Source of the DNA: Magnolia sinica
Lineage: Eukaryota; Streptophyta; Magnoliopsida; Magnoliales; Magnoliaceae
Reading direction: 5' to 3'
NCBI RefSeq assembly: GCF_029962835.1
Contig: NC_080583.1
Location: 2,232,001 to 2,296,000, forward strand
DNA: 64,000 nucleotides
How positions within the stretch are numbered: the stretch's first letter is position 1; each line of letters begins with the position of its first letter. The position numbers and the translations under genes are program-made. The notes under the pieces are model-generated. The model was given only the letters and a program-made list of their open reading frames with translations, was not told the DNA's origin and searched no databases. Shown piece by piece: positions 35,580 to 46,571 of this stretch.

Positions 35580-35609
35580 GAGAGAGAGAGAGATAGAGAG
35601 AGAGAGAGT
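35580..35609. repeat. (GA)n microsatellite
   Basis: An interrupted GA repeat with one 'tagaga' break. Confidence 0.85.
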
Positions 35610-36254
35610 TGAGCTTCACCGGTTGTTCATGTGTTTTCTCCTTATCCTGAGAAACGCCTCAAGTAGTAATGTGGCTTACGTGTTGTGTTATCGGGGCCAT
35701 TAATCAGGTGGGCCCACTTGGTGCGTTCCCTGCCTTCGCGTTATTTATATATGTTATGACATGCGGGCCCCATACAGTAATGAGGAGTGTCTGGTGCAAA
35801 TCTTTTCCAGTGTTTTCTAGTTCAAAAAACACTGTTCTTGCTCTCAAAGATTCTTAATAAATTTCCATTCTGTTGAGAGAGCATGAACGGTCAGGATCAA
35901 AGGAAAACTTTGGCTCTCTCTGTCAACCAGATCAACTCCTCTCGGCAGATCCCACGAAATTTCTCTTGTGAATATGGTCCCCTTCATCCCCTGTTCTTTT
36001 CACTTACTCATAACAGCTTAGACACGTGTGAGAAGCGAGTGCCGTCCGATTGGCGTGGGGACGATGGGGTTGATAGCGAATGCCTGACACGACGCTTTCA
36101 TTTCATAAACAATGAAAGCGATGGTGGCCACTCGTTCTGTGGAGCCCACCAGTTCAATGTACAAAAAGAATCCTAGCTAGGAAAGACATTGACTTCAGGA
36201 CTCCTAGCTAGTGGAGTAGCTGAACTATGGTAGCTTTCTTTTTCATTTTGACTC

Positions 36255-36842
36255 TGTTGATGCAAATGTCCGGTTAAAGCTGTTGATGCAAATGACCGGT
36301 TACTCCCCTTGGACCTCCGTGTACCTGCATAAAAAGGGGACAAAGGAGACCCTGGCTTGAGCAGGGGACCATCCGATGCCAAAGTCAGGCCTGGATTCTG
36401 GGTCTAAGAGTATTGAGGAACTTTTTAGAGAGAATTTGTTTCGTACCTCTCAAGGTGACAGGGATCCTTCTTTTATAGCTGCTGGGGCCTTTGTCGCACA
36501 AGGATTTTCCTCCTGATATTGAGCGCGGGATCTTCTCCTGGTATCACGGAGATAGGATCGTGCCCATCTTGAGCCTTCATCCGATCCCGTGAGCTTCGGG
36601 GTCGGAGATCTTATCCCAAGATATCCGGGATGAGGCCCGACCTAGCGAAACAAAGGCCCGACCTAGCGACGGTCGATCTGGCAAGGTGGTCCGCCCGACG
36701 CATGCCCGGGACGCTGATGAGTCGTCCGAACCGACTCAACCTTTGTCTCGGTTTAGCGAATCATGCCTCGGATTTGACACATCCTTCGGTGACCCGAGGC
36801 ATTAAGTCCGAGTCTTCGGACTTGTATTTTTTGCCCCCAACA
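36255..36842 (-). repeat. 3' LTR of the Tat element
   Basis: 588 bp, TG...CA ends, identical to the other LTR except for A at 36371 where the other has C at 45385. Two 26-bp near-copies of tgttgatgcaaatgtccgg... stand in tandem at its low-coordinate edge (36255-36306). Confidence 0.97.
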
Positions 36843-36847
36843 GTAAG

Positions 36848-36856
36848 CCCCCCCTA
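36848..36856 (-). other. Polypurine tract
   Basis: The minus strand reads AGGGGGGGC (with an uninterrupted run of seven G), five bases from the 3' LTR. This is the expected place for the plus-strand primer of a retrotransposon. Confidence 0.75.
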
Positions 36857-37146
36857 CTCCGTGTGTTTCATATGACACCTAGGAGTAGCGAGTTTTGAGT
36901 CGGTTCATAACCCAGTCCGAGACAGCAGGTGGTCATTTAATGCGTTCCATGCCGCCTCTGACGAGAGGCGGTTCGGTTCCTGACATCTCATGCGCCGTCA
37001 GCCGTCAAGTCGCTCATCCCGCCAATGAGGGTTGGACACGTAGCAAGGACATTATTATCGTCAGTCGACGAGCGCCACGTGTCGAGTGGGGGAATCGATG
37101 CAGGCGTCGAATCATTTCCTCATTAATTACTCCCGCCGTATGGCAA

Positions 37147-37156
37147 CCTTATAAAT
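37147..37156 (+). promoter_or_regulatory. Putative TATA box of the antisense ORF
   Basis: 'accttataaattggtggggg' lies about 180 bases before the antisense start codon and is followed by a pyrimidine-rich leader (37185-37330). This suggests the antisense gene has its own promoter inside the element. Confidence 0.45.
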
Positions 37157-37334
37157 TGGTGGGGGTCCCGCATTTTGAACTTCTATTGCCATTCCTACTT
37201 TTCATTCCCTTTGGAGCCTTTTCAGTCTTTCATCTTCTTCCTTTCCTCTCTCTTAACCGTCAGCGCTTCCTTCCGCCATTTCCGTTTTCCTTTCTCCCTC
37301 CGGTGAGTTTCTCCTTCCTCTTTATTAGATAATA

Positions 37335-39596
37335 ATGGCGGATAGGGGTTCTCGAAGTCCCCAGGGGGGAGCTTCCGGAGACGAAGGCGAAGCGCAACGT
37401 TTTTGGAATGTTGCGGAATCGCCTTCCTTACTGACGGAGATAGCAGTGGATGCCAACGCTGCGTTTCTATCTGAGAGAGTCACAGAAGCTCCGGCGGAGC
37501 GCCCTGCTTCTGTTGTTCCTTCTCGTGGCGGGTCGTCTTTATTAACCCGCCCGGGAAGGCCGAACTTCCCAAGGGGCATGGAGGAAGATGAGGAGGAAGA
37601 AGATGAAATGTTGATTGCCGAGGGAACCTCCGATCCCGTTCCCGTCGATGAACCGGCGCATGCCGAATCCGAAGGAGAAGGATCGGGGGAAGATTTAAGC
37701 GGTCCGGTTCCCTCAGTGTTAACTGAGGCGGACTTAGACAGAATCCGAATCGGGTATCACATCCCCGAGTCGGTCATCACCTATCTCCCCCGTCCAAATG
37801 ACTTGCCGGATCACCCTCCTGCTGGGGCGGTCGCCATTTACCAAGTGTCAATGCAATGCGGCCTGCGTCTGCCCCTTCAGGCCATCGTCCGGGGAGTTTT
37901 ATCTCGCATTCAGATTGCCCCGGGGTAGATAGTCCCGAATGGGTGGAGGAACTTATTCGGGTGTGCGGTGTTGTGGGCCGAGATGGAACAGCCACCGCTT
38001 ACAGTCGACGAATTTCTCCACCTGTACCAAGTGCGGGTGAATCCGAACTACCTTGGCTTCTACGTCTTCGCTGCTTGGCGACGCGGAGGCGGTTCCTTGA
38101 TAACTGACCCTCCCACTTCCAACAAACATTGGAGAGAGCGTTGGTTTTGGGCGTGTGGTCGATGGGAGACTGATGACTCCGGGTCTTACGAGGCTCGTGT
38201 TCCTCGGACATTCCAGAGAGCAGGTGACTGGGGTCTTCTCTCTCGCCCTTTTTCATTTTTTGTAATATTCTGAGTCTGATGGGCTTGTGTCTGGCAGATA
38301 TTCCGAAGAAGCGGCCGAAGCTCGGCTCCAGTGCCTCGGCTCGGATCAAAGAGTTGAGGACGTTGGATCCGACAGGTCTTGGAAGGTGCTTCTACAACTG
38401 GAACGCCTTCATCTTGCAGTTCTGGACTCAGTCACAGGTAAGTGAAAACGTATCTTCTGAGTATTCCGAATTTCCCCTGACTTACTTTGTTTTTTTTTTT
38501 TTTTTAGATGCAAGCCCGCCCTAATCTCGGGATTATTCACGAGCTCCCTCGAAATGATCGAGCTCGTCCCTCCCCTTAGGGCGCCACGAAGTTGAAGGCT
38601 CCTCCGCGGTCTGTTCTGAGCCTAGGCCGTCCAAGAAGCAAATGGTGGTGAGGAAGGAGAAAGAGCCAGCAAGTCTGCCCCCCCCCCGTCGTCGTAATTC
38701 CCGACCCAAAAGAAAGGGCTGAAGAGACGGCCCCGGAAACTCAGGCGGCACCCGACTCGGCAAATGTTGAAACGGACGTTCCGAGACGAGAGGAAGAGAC
38801 CAGGGCCGCATCTTCCAGAGGGGAAGGTGAGACGAGGACCGCATCCTCCAGGGGGGAGGAGACGAACCAGGAAGGGCCGTCTGTCCTGCAGCAAGTGGTA
38901 TCGGGGATGGTTCCCTGGGCCTTAGCCCACGGGGGCGAAAGAGAGTTCGTGAGGCTCTATAACGCCCCGTCATCGCAAACCGTCAGCCATGCAGCGAGGA
39001 TGCTTTTTGAACTCGCTCCCTGCTTGATTAAGGCCAGCAAGGAGCTATCCTCAACTCATCGGCTGCAGACCCTTCTGTCAGAAGCCGAAGGGCGACGCGA
39101 GGAGGCCGAAATCCGGGTCGGCATCCTGACAGGCGAGGCGGCCCTCGCCCGGAAGGCTGCTGAAGATGCGGGAGCAGAGGCGGCTTCCTCCAGAAAAGCC
39201 TTGGATGAAGCGAGAGCGGAGGTTGCTCGGGTACTGGCTCTGCTCTCCGAAGCTGAAGAAGAGAACCGGCGAATTCTCGCAGTCCATGCTTCGTGCGCAG
39301 ATGACTTAGCTCAGGCTAAGCTTGAGGCGGCAGAGCACATTCGTCAGGCCGACGAGAAGGCTCGGGAGGCCGAGAAGGCCAGGGACCAGGCCGTCCAAGC
39401 TTTCCTTGAGTCGGCGGAGTTCGAGGACGAGAGGGACCGCTTGTTCCAAAGCGGATATCTGGAATGCGTCAAGGATATAAAGGAATCATTTCCTGACCTT
39501 GACCTTTCAGAAATCGAGGGTGGAGCAGCCTCGGAACCCGAGAACCCGGACGCCGCTGCCGAAGACACTGCTGCTGGGGATGAGGCCGGTGCATGA
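37335..39596 (+). pseudogene. Antisense ORF of the Tat element ('putative gypsy type transposon' domain), spliced, disrupted
   Basis: It reads opposite to gag-pol. Exon 1 (37335-38223) has an acidic N-terminus and then the conserved block IGYHIPESVITYLP, GLRLPLQ, NGWRNLFGCAVLW and NYLGFYVFAAW, which matches the Pfam family named 'putative gypsy type transposon' (PF04195). Introns with GT-AG ends lie at 38224-38297 (74 bp) and 38438-38507 (70 bp). Exon 2 encodes LGRCFYNWNAFILQFW. A long Ala/Glu-rich coiled coil follows at 38895-39596. A TAG at 37926-37928 interrupts exon 1, and frame changes affect 38560-38890. Its stop converges on the integrase stop 156 bp away. The function of these antisense proteins is not established. 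Confidence 0.75.
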
Positions 39597-39752
39597 GGAC
39601 AGTTACCAGGGCCCTTTGATTTTTTTTTATTCACTTTGATGTATTCACACATTGTATTTGTATGTGCTTTGATGAATGAAAGAAAAATGCTTAACTTTAT
39701 TCATTGGCTTTAATCTTTCTTAGTTCAGAGTCTTTAAACATTGAGTACCGAG

Positions 39753-41071
39753 CTAAGGATAGTAGACCTTGAGGTGTTCAGCGTTCCAAGGGTGAGGCAA
39801 TGGTTGTCCGTCTAGGTCTTCTAGCCGATACGTTCCTGGTCGTATGGTGCCCGAGACGATATAGGGTCCTTCCCAATTGGGTCCCAGCGTACCCGACCCA
39901 ATTTCCTTGGTGTTGGAAAAAACTTTCCGGAGGACCATGTCTCCCATTCGAAACCTTCTAACCTTAACTCGAGTATTATAGAACCGAGCCACTTGTCGTT
40001 GCCGCACCTCAGTGCGCAGCCGCGCCACCTCCCTTTGTTCGTCTAAGAGGTCGAGTCCGAGTGCAAGGAGTTCTTCATTCTCTTCTGCATTGAATGAGGT
40101 GATTCGAGCCGAAGGTAATCCGACTTCAACGGGAGTGACGGCTTCCGAGCCATAAGCTAGTGAAAACGGAGTCTCTCCCGTGGCTGTTCGAGCTGTAGTT
40201 CGGTAAGCCCAAAGAATTTTCGGGAGCTCTTCGGCCCATGCTCCTTTGGCCCGGCCAAGCTTGGTCCGAAGATGTTGCTTGATAATCTTGTTAACCGCCT
40301 CAACTTGTCCGTTGGTTTGAGGGTGATGAGGTGAAGAATAAACGTTTCTGATTCCGAGGTTGTCGCACATCTCGCGAAAGCTCCTATTATCAAATTGCCT
40401 TCCATTGTCTGTGACAATTGTACGGGGTACTCCGAATCGGCAGATAATATTTTTCCACACAAACTCGGTGATCTTCTGCTCGGTTATTTTAGCTAATGGC
40501 TCCGCCTCGGCCCACTTCGTGAAATAGTCCACTGCTACCACAGCAAACTTGGTCTGACCTTTTCCCATAGGGAGAGGGCCTATGATGTCGACACCCCACT
40601 GTGCGAAGGGCCAGGGACCAGTCATCGGCGTCAGTGCCTCGGGGCTTGCCTCGGAATTGCCGCGAATCGTTGACATTTGTCGCATTTTTGGACGAGTTTC
40701 GGGCGTCGTGTTGGATAGTGGGCGAGGTAATATCCTGTCGTAGGACCTTATGGGCGAGAGACCGCCCCGGAGTGGTTTCCGCAGATTCCTTCATGGATTT
40801 CCCGTAATACATAGTTTGCCTCGCTGGGTTTGAGGCACCGCAGCAATGGGGCGTAGTAACCTTTCTTATAGAGGGTTCCGTTGAGTATGGTATAACGGGA
40901 GGCTCGGATCTTAATTCGTCGAGCCTCGGCGCGATCCTCAGGCAACTTTCCTTCGTCAAGGTATTGACGGATTGGATCGATCCAGGATGGTTCCGAGTTG
41001 ATAGTATTGACGGCCTCGCTAATTGGTTCATCTATACTCGGCTTATAGACGTATTCGACAGGGACGGACAT
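39753..41071 (-). pseudogene. Integrase region of the Tat element, frameshifted at its N-terminus
   Basis: The uninterrupted part (40685-39753, 310 codons) holds the catalytic core: WGVDIIGPL (first Asp), VTDNGRQFDN (second Asp) and NGQVEAVNKI (Glu), the DD35E triad. It ends in a C-terminal DNA-binding region with NWEGPYIV and HPWNAEHLKVYYP. Upstream, the zinc-binding HHCC segment is split over three frames: GICGNHSG at about 40775-40800, AHKVLRQ nearby, and CDKCQR near 40670. The frameshifts therefore lie at about 40770 and 40690. Integrase inserts element DNA into the chromosome. No chromodomain follows. Confidence 0.88.
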
Positions 41072-41939
41072 GGGTATATCATCTTCATCGGTAGGCGAGC
41101 TTTGCTAACAAATCGGCTTTGTTGTTTTCCGTGCGAGGGATCCGAGTGACACGACCGAGTTGAAATCCGTTGATAAGTTCCTTTCGCTTTCGCATGTATG
41201 CCCTTAATGGTCTTTTCCGTGTTCGGTATACACCAGAATTGATTGACAACCAACTGAGAGTCGCTGAAAACACTGAGGTGCGTGACCTCCATGCTAGCGG
41301 CGAGACGGAGGTCGAGTAACAACGCTTCATATTCCGCCGTATTGTTCGACGCTTGGAATCCAAGTCGTAAGGCATACTGTATATAGGTATGATCGGGGGT
41401 TTCCAGCACAACCCCAGCCCCACTTGCCTTCGAGTTGGAAGAACCGTCGACAAACAGTTTCTAGGGAATAGGGCAGGTAAGGGTCGAGGGAGCGGTTGTT
41501 GTTGGAACTGCAACATTCTTTGGCATATCGTTGACCGGGAGCTTGGATGGTGGTGTTCCCTCGGCGATAAAATCGGCTACTGCTTGCCCTTTGATTGCTG
41601 CCTTCGGTCTGTATTGAATGTCAAATTCACTCAATTCGATGGCCCATTTCGTGAGTCGGCCGGAAGCTTTCTGCAACACCTGGCGAAGCGGAAGATCGAT
41701 CATTACGATGATGGTATGGGCATGAAAGTATGGCCCGAGTCGGCGAGAGGAAGTAATTAAAGCCAAGGCCATTTTCCAGGCTTGGGTATCTTGTTTCCGC
41801 ATAATGCTTTGACGTAGTAAACCGGCTTGCTTTCCTTCGGACCTCGTATCAAGGCCGAGCCAACCGCCTCGGACACCGCTAGGTAAAGGAGCAGAGACTC
41901 CCCGATTCGGGCTTTGATAAGAGAGGTGAACCGAGACAT
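41032..41939 (-). pseudogene. RNase H region of the Tat element, broken
   Basis: Connection and RNase H sequence is readable in pieces: SLLLYLAVSEAVGSALI, HTIIVMIDLPLRQVLQ, IELSEFDIQYRPK, then after a TAG at 41461-41463 KLFVDGSSNSKASGAGVVLE (first catalytic Asp) and NNTAEYEALLL (catalytic Glu), FSDSQLVVNQ (Asp), and in another frame ENNKADLLAKLA. Frame changes occur near 41910, 41840, 41775 and 41240. The plant Tat element's second RNase H type fold is suggested but not proven. Confidence 0.8.
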
Positions 41940-41943
41940 GATT

Positions 41944-43746
41944 TTAATTGTTGAAATGCCGCTTCACATTCTTCCGTCCATCCATTGTTTGTCTTCCTTT
42001 CAATTGTTTTAAGAAAGGGAGACATTTATCCGTGGCTCTGGACAGGAACCGATTAAGTGCTGCGACTCGTCCAGTCAACCTTTGGATATCCCTTATGGTT
42101 TTAGGGGATTCCATATCAATCAAGGCCTTTATCTTCTCAGGGTTTGCCTCTATTCCTCGCTGACTAACCAAGAAACCGAGGAACTTTCCAGAGCGCACCC
42201 CAAAAGCACATTTATTCGGATTCAGCTTCATCCGAAACTTTCGTAGGGTGGTAAACATTTCTTCCAAATCATTCACATGATCTGCCGCGTGTATACTTTT
42301 GACGAGCATGTCATCAATATATACTTCCATGGTTCGGCCTATGAGCCGAGCAAAGATCTTATTAACTAATCTTTGATAAGTTGCGCCGGCATTCTTCAGA
42401 CCAAATGGCATCACTCGGTAACAATAAAGGCTTCTGTCGGTGACAAAGGTAGTTTTTGATTTATCTGTCTTATGCATCGCAATTTGATTATATCCTGAAT
42501 AAGCATCCATGAAGCTAAGGAGCTCATGTCCGGCGGTACTATCTACTAGCTGGTCTATCCTTGGAAGCGGAAAACTATCCTTTGGGCAGGCTTTATTTAA
42601 GTCAGTATAGTCAATACAGACCCGCCACTTCCCGTTGGATTTCTTTACGAGCACGACATTCGCGACCCACTCTGGATAGTATACTTCTTCTATGAAATTA
42701 GCCTGGAGGAGTTTGTTGACTTCTTCTTCGATGATAGCGTATCGTTCAGGGCCGAGCGGTCGCCGCTTCTGTCGGATCGGTCGATACGATGGATCGATGT
42801 TGAGTCGGTGAGTCACCACAGAGGGGTCGATCCCGGGCATATCTTCATGACCCCAGGCAAAGACGTCGGCGTACCTACGGAGCAGGGCTATCAGCTTTTC
42901 TTTCAAAGGGGACTGCAGAGACGAGCCAATTCGTACCGTCTTGGATCCATCTGTCTCGACCAAGGGGACCGAGACAAGATCCTCGACCGGCTGTCCTCGT
43001 TCATAATTCTCGCCCCGAGGGTCCAACGATTCGATTGTTAATATGTTGGTCGGACTTTTGTCGGCGGCTCCTTTTACGGCTATCATGTAACATCGCCTTG
43101 CATCCTGCTGGTCTCCTTTGACAATTCCGACTCCCGACTCGGTCGGAAATTTCATTGAAAGATGGTACGTGGATACCACGGCCTGGAGGAGACTCAATGA
43201 AGGTCGGCCGAGTATTGCGTTGTATACCGATGGTTGATCGACGACCAGGAAGTCTACCATCATCGTCGTCTGACATGGGGCGCTACCAGCAGTGAGTGGT
43301 AACGAGACAATCCCTTCAGGCAGTACCTGTCCTCCGGAAAAACCGATCAACGGGGTCCGAACTGGGCGCAGTGTGGACCGTTCGATCCCCATTTTGTCGA
43401 ACGCCTGGGTAAATAACACGTCTGCAGATGACCCCGTATCGACGAGTATCCGAAACACTTTTCGGTTAGCGATAGTCAGGGTGACAATCAATGCGTCATC
43501 GTGGGGGTGGTAGATGCCTCGGGCATCTTCCTCTATGAACGAGATGCAATATCTTTCTCTTTTCTTCTCCTTTGGTGGCCGATCGATGATCATGAGATCG
43601 GACTGAGGCTGACTAAGTTTTCTTGCATGACTCCTTCGTGCATTGTTTGAGTCGCCCCCACCTTGTGGACCGCCGATAATCGTCCGGATTTCTTCCATAG
43701 GCTGGCTCTCGGTCGGGCGTGCCTCAGCCGCCCTAGCTTTAACCAT
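41944..43746 (-). pseudogene. Protease and reverse transcriptase of the Tat element
   Basis: One 600-codon open stretch. Protease: FRILVDTGSSADVLF with the aspartic catalytic triplet DTG. Reverse transcriptase: FPLPRIDQLVD, YSGYNQIAMH, VMPFGLKNAGATYQRLV and the catalytic MEVYIDDMLVKS (YIDD), then FLGFLVSQRGIEANPEKI. The frame is lost at about 41980, where the last residues change into unrelated sequence before a stop. Upstream it continues the gag frame only across two single-base shifts at about 43868 and 43830, which split a degenerate zinc knuckle. It copies element RNA to DNA when intact; this copy would give a truncated protein. Confidence 0.9.
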
Positions 43747-44032
43747 ATGTTCTCTGAGTCGGCCGTCTTTTATGAGTCGTTCGATCTCTTCTTTTAGGTG
43801 ACGGCAATCACTTGTGTTATGCCCGTGACACGGTGATAATGGCAGTATTTATCCTTGTTCCGCCGATTAGGTTACTCCTGAGCTTACTGGGCCAGTTAAC
43901 AAAGCCTTCGTTTTTTATTTCCATCAATACCTCTTCCCGAGTCTTGTTCAGGGGAGTATATGTGGAAAATCTTCGATCCGGCCGTTTGCCTGACCTTCGC
44001 TCATCACGCGCTTGATCATCCTTGCGTTTCCT

Positions 44033-45209
44033 TCATCCGGCCGAGTCGGCTTCCTTTTTGGCCGACTCTTTGGCCAAAGTTTTAGTTTCACGCAGGATTC
44101 GCGCTTCCTCGGCATTCGCGTATTTATCCGACCGTGCCATAAATTCTGCCAGTGTATCGGGCGGGGTTTTGTCTAGAGATGTCAGGAATGGCTTATCTCT
44201 AACTCCTTGCATGAGCGCATTGAGAGCCGTTTCTTCTGAATGTTTCCGAACCTGGAGGGATTCGAAACTAAAACGCTTGATATAATCTTTCAATAGCTCT
44301 CCCTGCTTTGGAACTACGTTGTTCAGATGTGCAGGAGGCTTTAACTTCTTCTTTCCGCCGACGAAGTTGGTGAGGAAAGCGTCACTCAGCTCAGCGAATG
44401 AACTGATGGATTTTGGTTTCAACTATTTGAACCACAGTCGAGCTACGTCGGTCAATGTGAGAGAAAAGGCCCGACACATTACTGCATCCGAGGCATCATG
44501 GAGCTCCATATACGTTCTGAAGCATTCAATATGTTCGGTCGGGTCGGTCTTGCCGGTGAAAGGAGTGATTTGAGGTAATCGAAACCTCTCGGGTAACCGG
44601 GCCTTCAGTACCGAGTCCACGAAGGGGGACGCCTTCGCTTCGGACCCGGTTGAGAATACATTCCGGCCGTGCTTCATGTCCGCCATTTCTTTCGCCATCT
44701 CTTCCCGCACTTCTCTTTTAAAATTCTGAATATCGGCTTTCCAAAGTTCACTACTATCTGCCGTGCCTTCCATGGATGGGCGATTGCGCCTCCTTCGCTC
44801 TATTTCGTGCCGGAGATCAGTCGGGGGCAAGGAAGCATTGGCTGACTGTGCTGGAGATGGTTCTGATCCACCTTGGGGTTGGCTCGGCCGGAAAGACTGC
44901 GGCGCGGAAGGTTGAGGATCAACCGCCGTAGTTGGTACGCCCTTGAGGATGCGGGAGCGGCTGCACTTGTTGCTGATACATTCGTTCCAGCATCTGCTTC
45001 ATCATATTCATATCGGAGCGGATTTCTTGAACCTCCTTGTCCAACCGACCATCGTCGTGACCCCGCTGATTGTTGCTTGTTCCGGTCGCCCCTCGTCGGC
45101 GGTTATTAGGTGGGTTCTGGGCTGCGGGAACCGCGACTGGACCCGCTGGCCCTGTAATTGCATTCTCATTCAAATCTTCTTCTGGGACCGTCCTTCTAGT
45201 CATCACCAT
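44033..45209 (-). pseudogene. gag of the Tat element, broken
   Basis: The likely start is the ATG at 45209 (MVMTRRTVPEEDLNENAI). An N-terminal coiled-coil-like region (KEVQEIRSDMNMMKQMLERM) follows, then the retrotransposon gag domain: LPERFRLPQITPFTGKTDP, MCRAFSLTLTDVARLW and SISSFAELSDAFLTNF, with GELLKDYIKRF. A one-base frame change near 44918, a TAG at 44423-44425 and a TGA at 44033-44035 interrupt it. Gag normally forms the virus-like particle that packages element RNA. Confidence 0.85.
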
Positions 45210-45256
45210 TGAAATCAGTATAGAGACACGAGATGGCTTTTTGTACGTTCCCACAG

Positions 45257-45265
45257 ACGGCGCCA
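45257..45265 (-). other. Primer-binding site
   Basis: The minus strand reads TGGCGCCGT three bases inside the 5' LTR. It begins with TGG as expected for pairing with a tRNA CCA end, and its nine bases match the 3' end of plant tRNA-Asp as I remember it. Beyond nine bases the match stops. Confidence 0.65.
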
Positions 45266-45268
45266 AGC

Positions 45269-45856
45269 TGTTGATGCAAATGTCCGGTTAAAGCTGTTGA
45301 TGCAAATGACCGGTTACTCCCCTTGGACCTCCGTGTACCTGCATAAAAAGGGGACAAAGGAGACCCTGGCTTGAGCAGGGGACCCTCCGATGCCAAAGTC
45401 AGGCCTGGATTCTGGGTCTAAGAGTATTGAGGAACTTTTTAGAGAGAATTTGTTTCGTACCTCTCAAGGTGACAGGGATCCTTCTTTTATAGCTGCTGGG
45501 GCCTTTGTCGCACAAGGATTTTCCTCCTGATATTGAGCGCGGGATCTTCTCCTGGTATCACGGAGATAGGATCGTGCCCATCTTGAGCCTTCATCCGATC
45601 CCGTGAGCTTCGGGGTCGGAGATCTTATCCCAAGATATCCGGGATGAGGCCCGACCTAGCGAAACAAAGGCCCGACCTAGCGACGGTCGATCTGGCAAGG
45701 TGGTCCGCCCGACGCATGCCCGGGACGCTGATGAGTCGTCCGAACCGACTCAACCTTTGTCTCGGTTTAGCGAATCATGCCTCGGATTTGACACATCCTT
45801 CGGTGACCCGAGGCATTAAGTCCGAGTCTTCGGACTTGTATTTTTTGCCCCCAACA
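45269..45856 (-). repeat. 5' LTR of the Tat element
   Basis: 588 bp, one substitution from the 3' LTR and no indels. On the minus strand a TATA box (TATAAAAG, 45484-45491) would start transcription toward gag. Confidence 0.97.
45484..45491 (-). promoter_or_regulatory. LTR TATA box
   Basis: TATAAAAG in 'cagctataaaagaaggatcc' on the minus strand, about 215 bp before the U5 end. The same site occurs at 36470-36477 in the 3' LTR. Confidence 0.65.
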
Positions 45857-45861
45857 GACTC

Positions 45862-46571
45862 GTCTGCCTGTGGCCACCAATCGAACGGTTAAGATTTCGC
45901 TGATCAGTGTAGTTTTGCTGACTTGGGCTATCCGTCGAAAGGTTCATCAGATGGACGGCTAAGATTCACCCAAATGGACAACAACATTAACAAGGTTGCG
46001 GCTAGTACGCACCGTGACTGATATTTTGCATGAGTTATGGACCAAACATGCAGCAAAGGACCGAATGATCCGATTCATCCCGTCCAGGCCAAAAGATGGA
46101 CGGCTCTGATTAGCACGCGAATTTCCCGAAACCCTAGGTTCTGTGTGGATAACCACGACTTTGGTGTGACATCCAACCAGTACATCTCCATCGCCCGTTC
46201 ATGAACCCAAAAATGGAACTCGACTTCGCGGTGCCACCAAAAAATGTGTTTTATCCGGGCCGTATATCCGTTTTGATATCTCATTTTACAATAATATCCA
46301 AAACTCAAGTGGACCACAACATAGGAAAATAGAGGAGAGACCTTCTTGGGGCCACTGAAGTTTTAGATTTCTTGGGGCCACTGAAGTTTTAGATCAATCT
46401 GATATTTGTATTTACCCTTCGTCAAGTTGTATGTGATCTTATGAACAGGTTTGATAGCAAATAAATGTCATGGTGGGCCCAGTAAGGTTTTAAATGTGAA
46501 GTTTTATGTGGTGTGGTCTACTTCAGGTTTGGATCTCCGGACGCAGATTGCGTTTACTCATTCTCCTCTGA
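45862..46571. other. Intergenic with TIR-element remnants
   Basis: No gene is seen. A 27-bp stretch 'cttggggccactgaagtttta' is duplicated in tandem at 46345-46391. The interior resembles other GTGG-group elements. Confidence 0.4.

Larger units (their letters stand above)
33955..36254. other. Intergenic between SAP30-like gene and retrotransposon
   Basis: No gene is supported. The stretch contains a 36-bp tandem duplication ('aggcctaatccaacctgaga', 34873-34942), a pair of 'gactgaaaggggaccac' units at 34718-34770, tRNA-SINE-like segments at 35265-35490, and a GA microsatellite at 35580-35609. A 97-codon frame at 35883 has no motif. Confidence 0.4.
36255..45856 (-). mobile_element. Complete Ty3/gypsy LTR retrotransposon, Tat lineage
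   Basis: The element is 9,602 bp, with LTRs at 36255-36842 and 45269-45856, and is flanked by a perfect 5-bp target duplication gactc (36250-36254 and 45857-45861). On the minus strand the order is 5' LTR, primer-binding site, gag, protease, reverse transcriptase, RNase H, integrase, then a 2.8-kb region holding an antisense gene, a polypurine tract and the 3' LTR. That order with an extra antisense ORF after integrase, and no chromodomain, is the hallmark of the Tat group. The coding region is broken by at least eight frameshifts and several stops. A frame such as integrase is still long, but the copy cannot encode its own full polyprotein. Confidence 0.95.

Noticed and set aside
35883..36176. 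97-codon frame before the retrotransposon as a missing exon 1 of the SAP30-like paralogue
   Set aside because: Its translation shows none of the exon 1 motifs (KSVLVGLQGVVKKAVGLGG) of the intact gene.
36895..37332. 145-codon plus-strand frame inside the Tat element
   Set aside because: It covers the untranslated leader of the antisense ORF, with a low-complexity Phe/Leu/Pro tail from the pyrimidine-rich stretch.
38533..38973. 146-codon minus-strand frame inside the Tat element
   Set aside because: It is the complement of the GC-rich linker of the antisense ORF and has no gag-pol motif.
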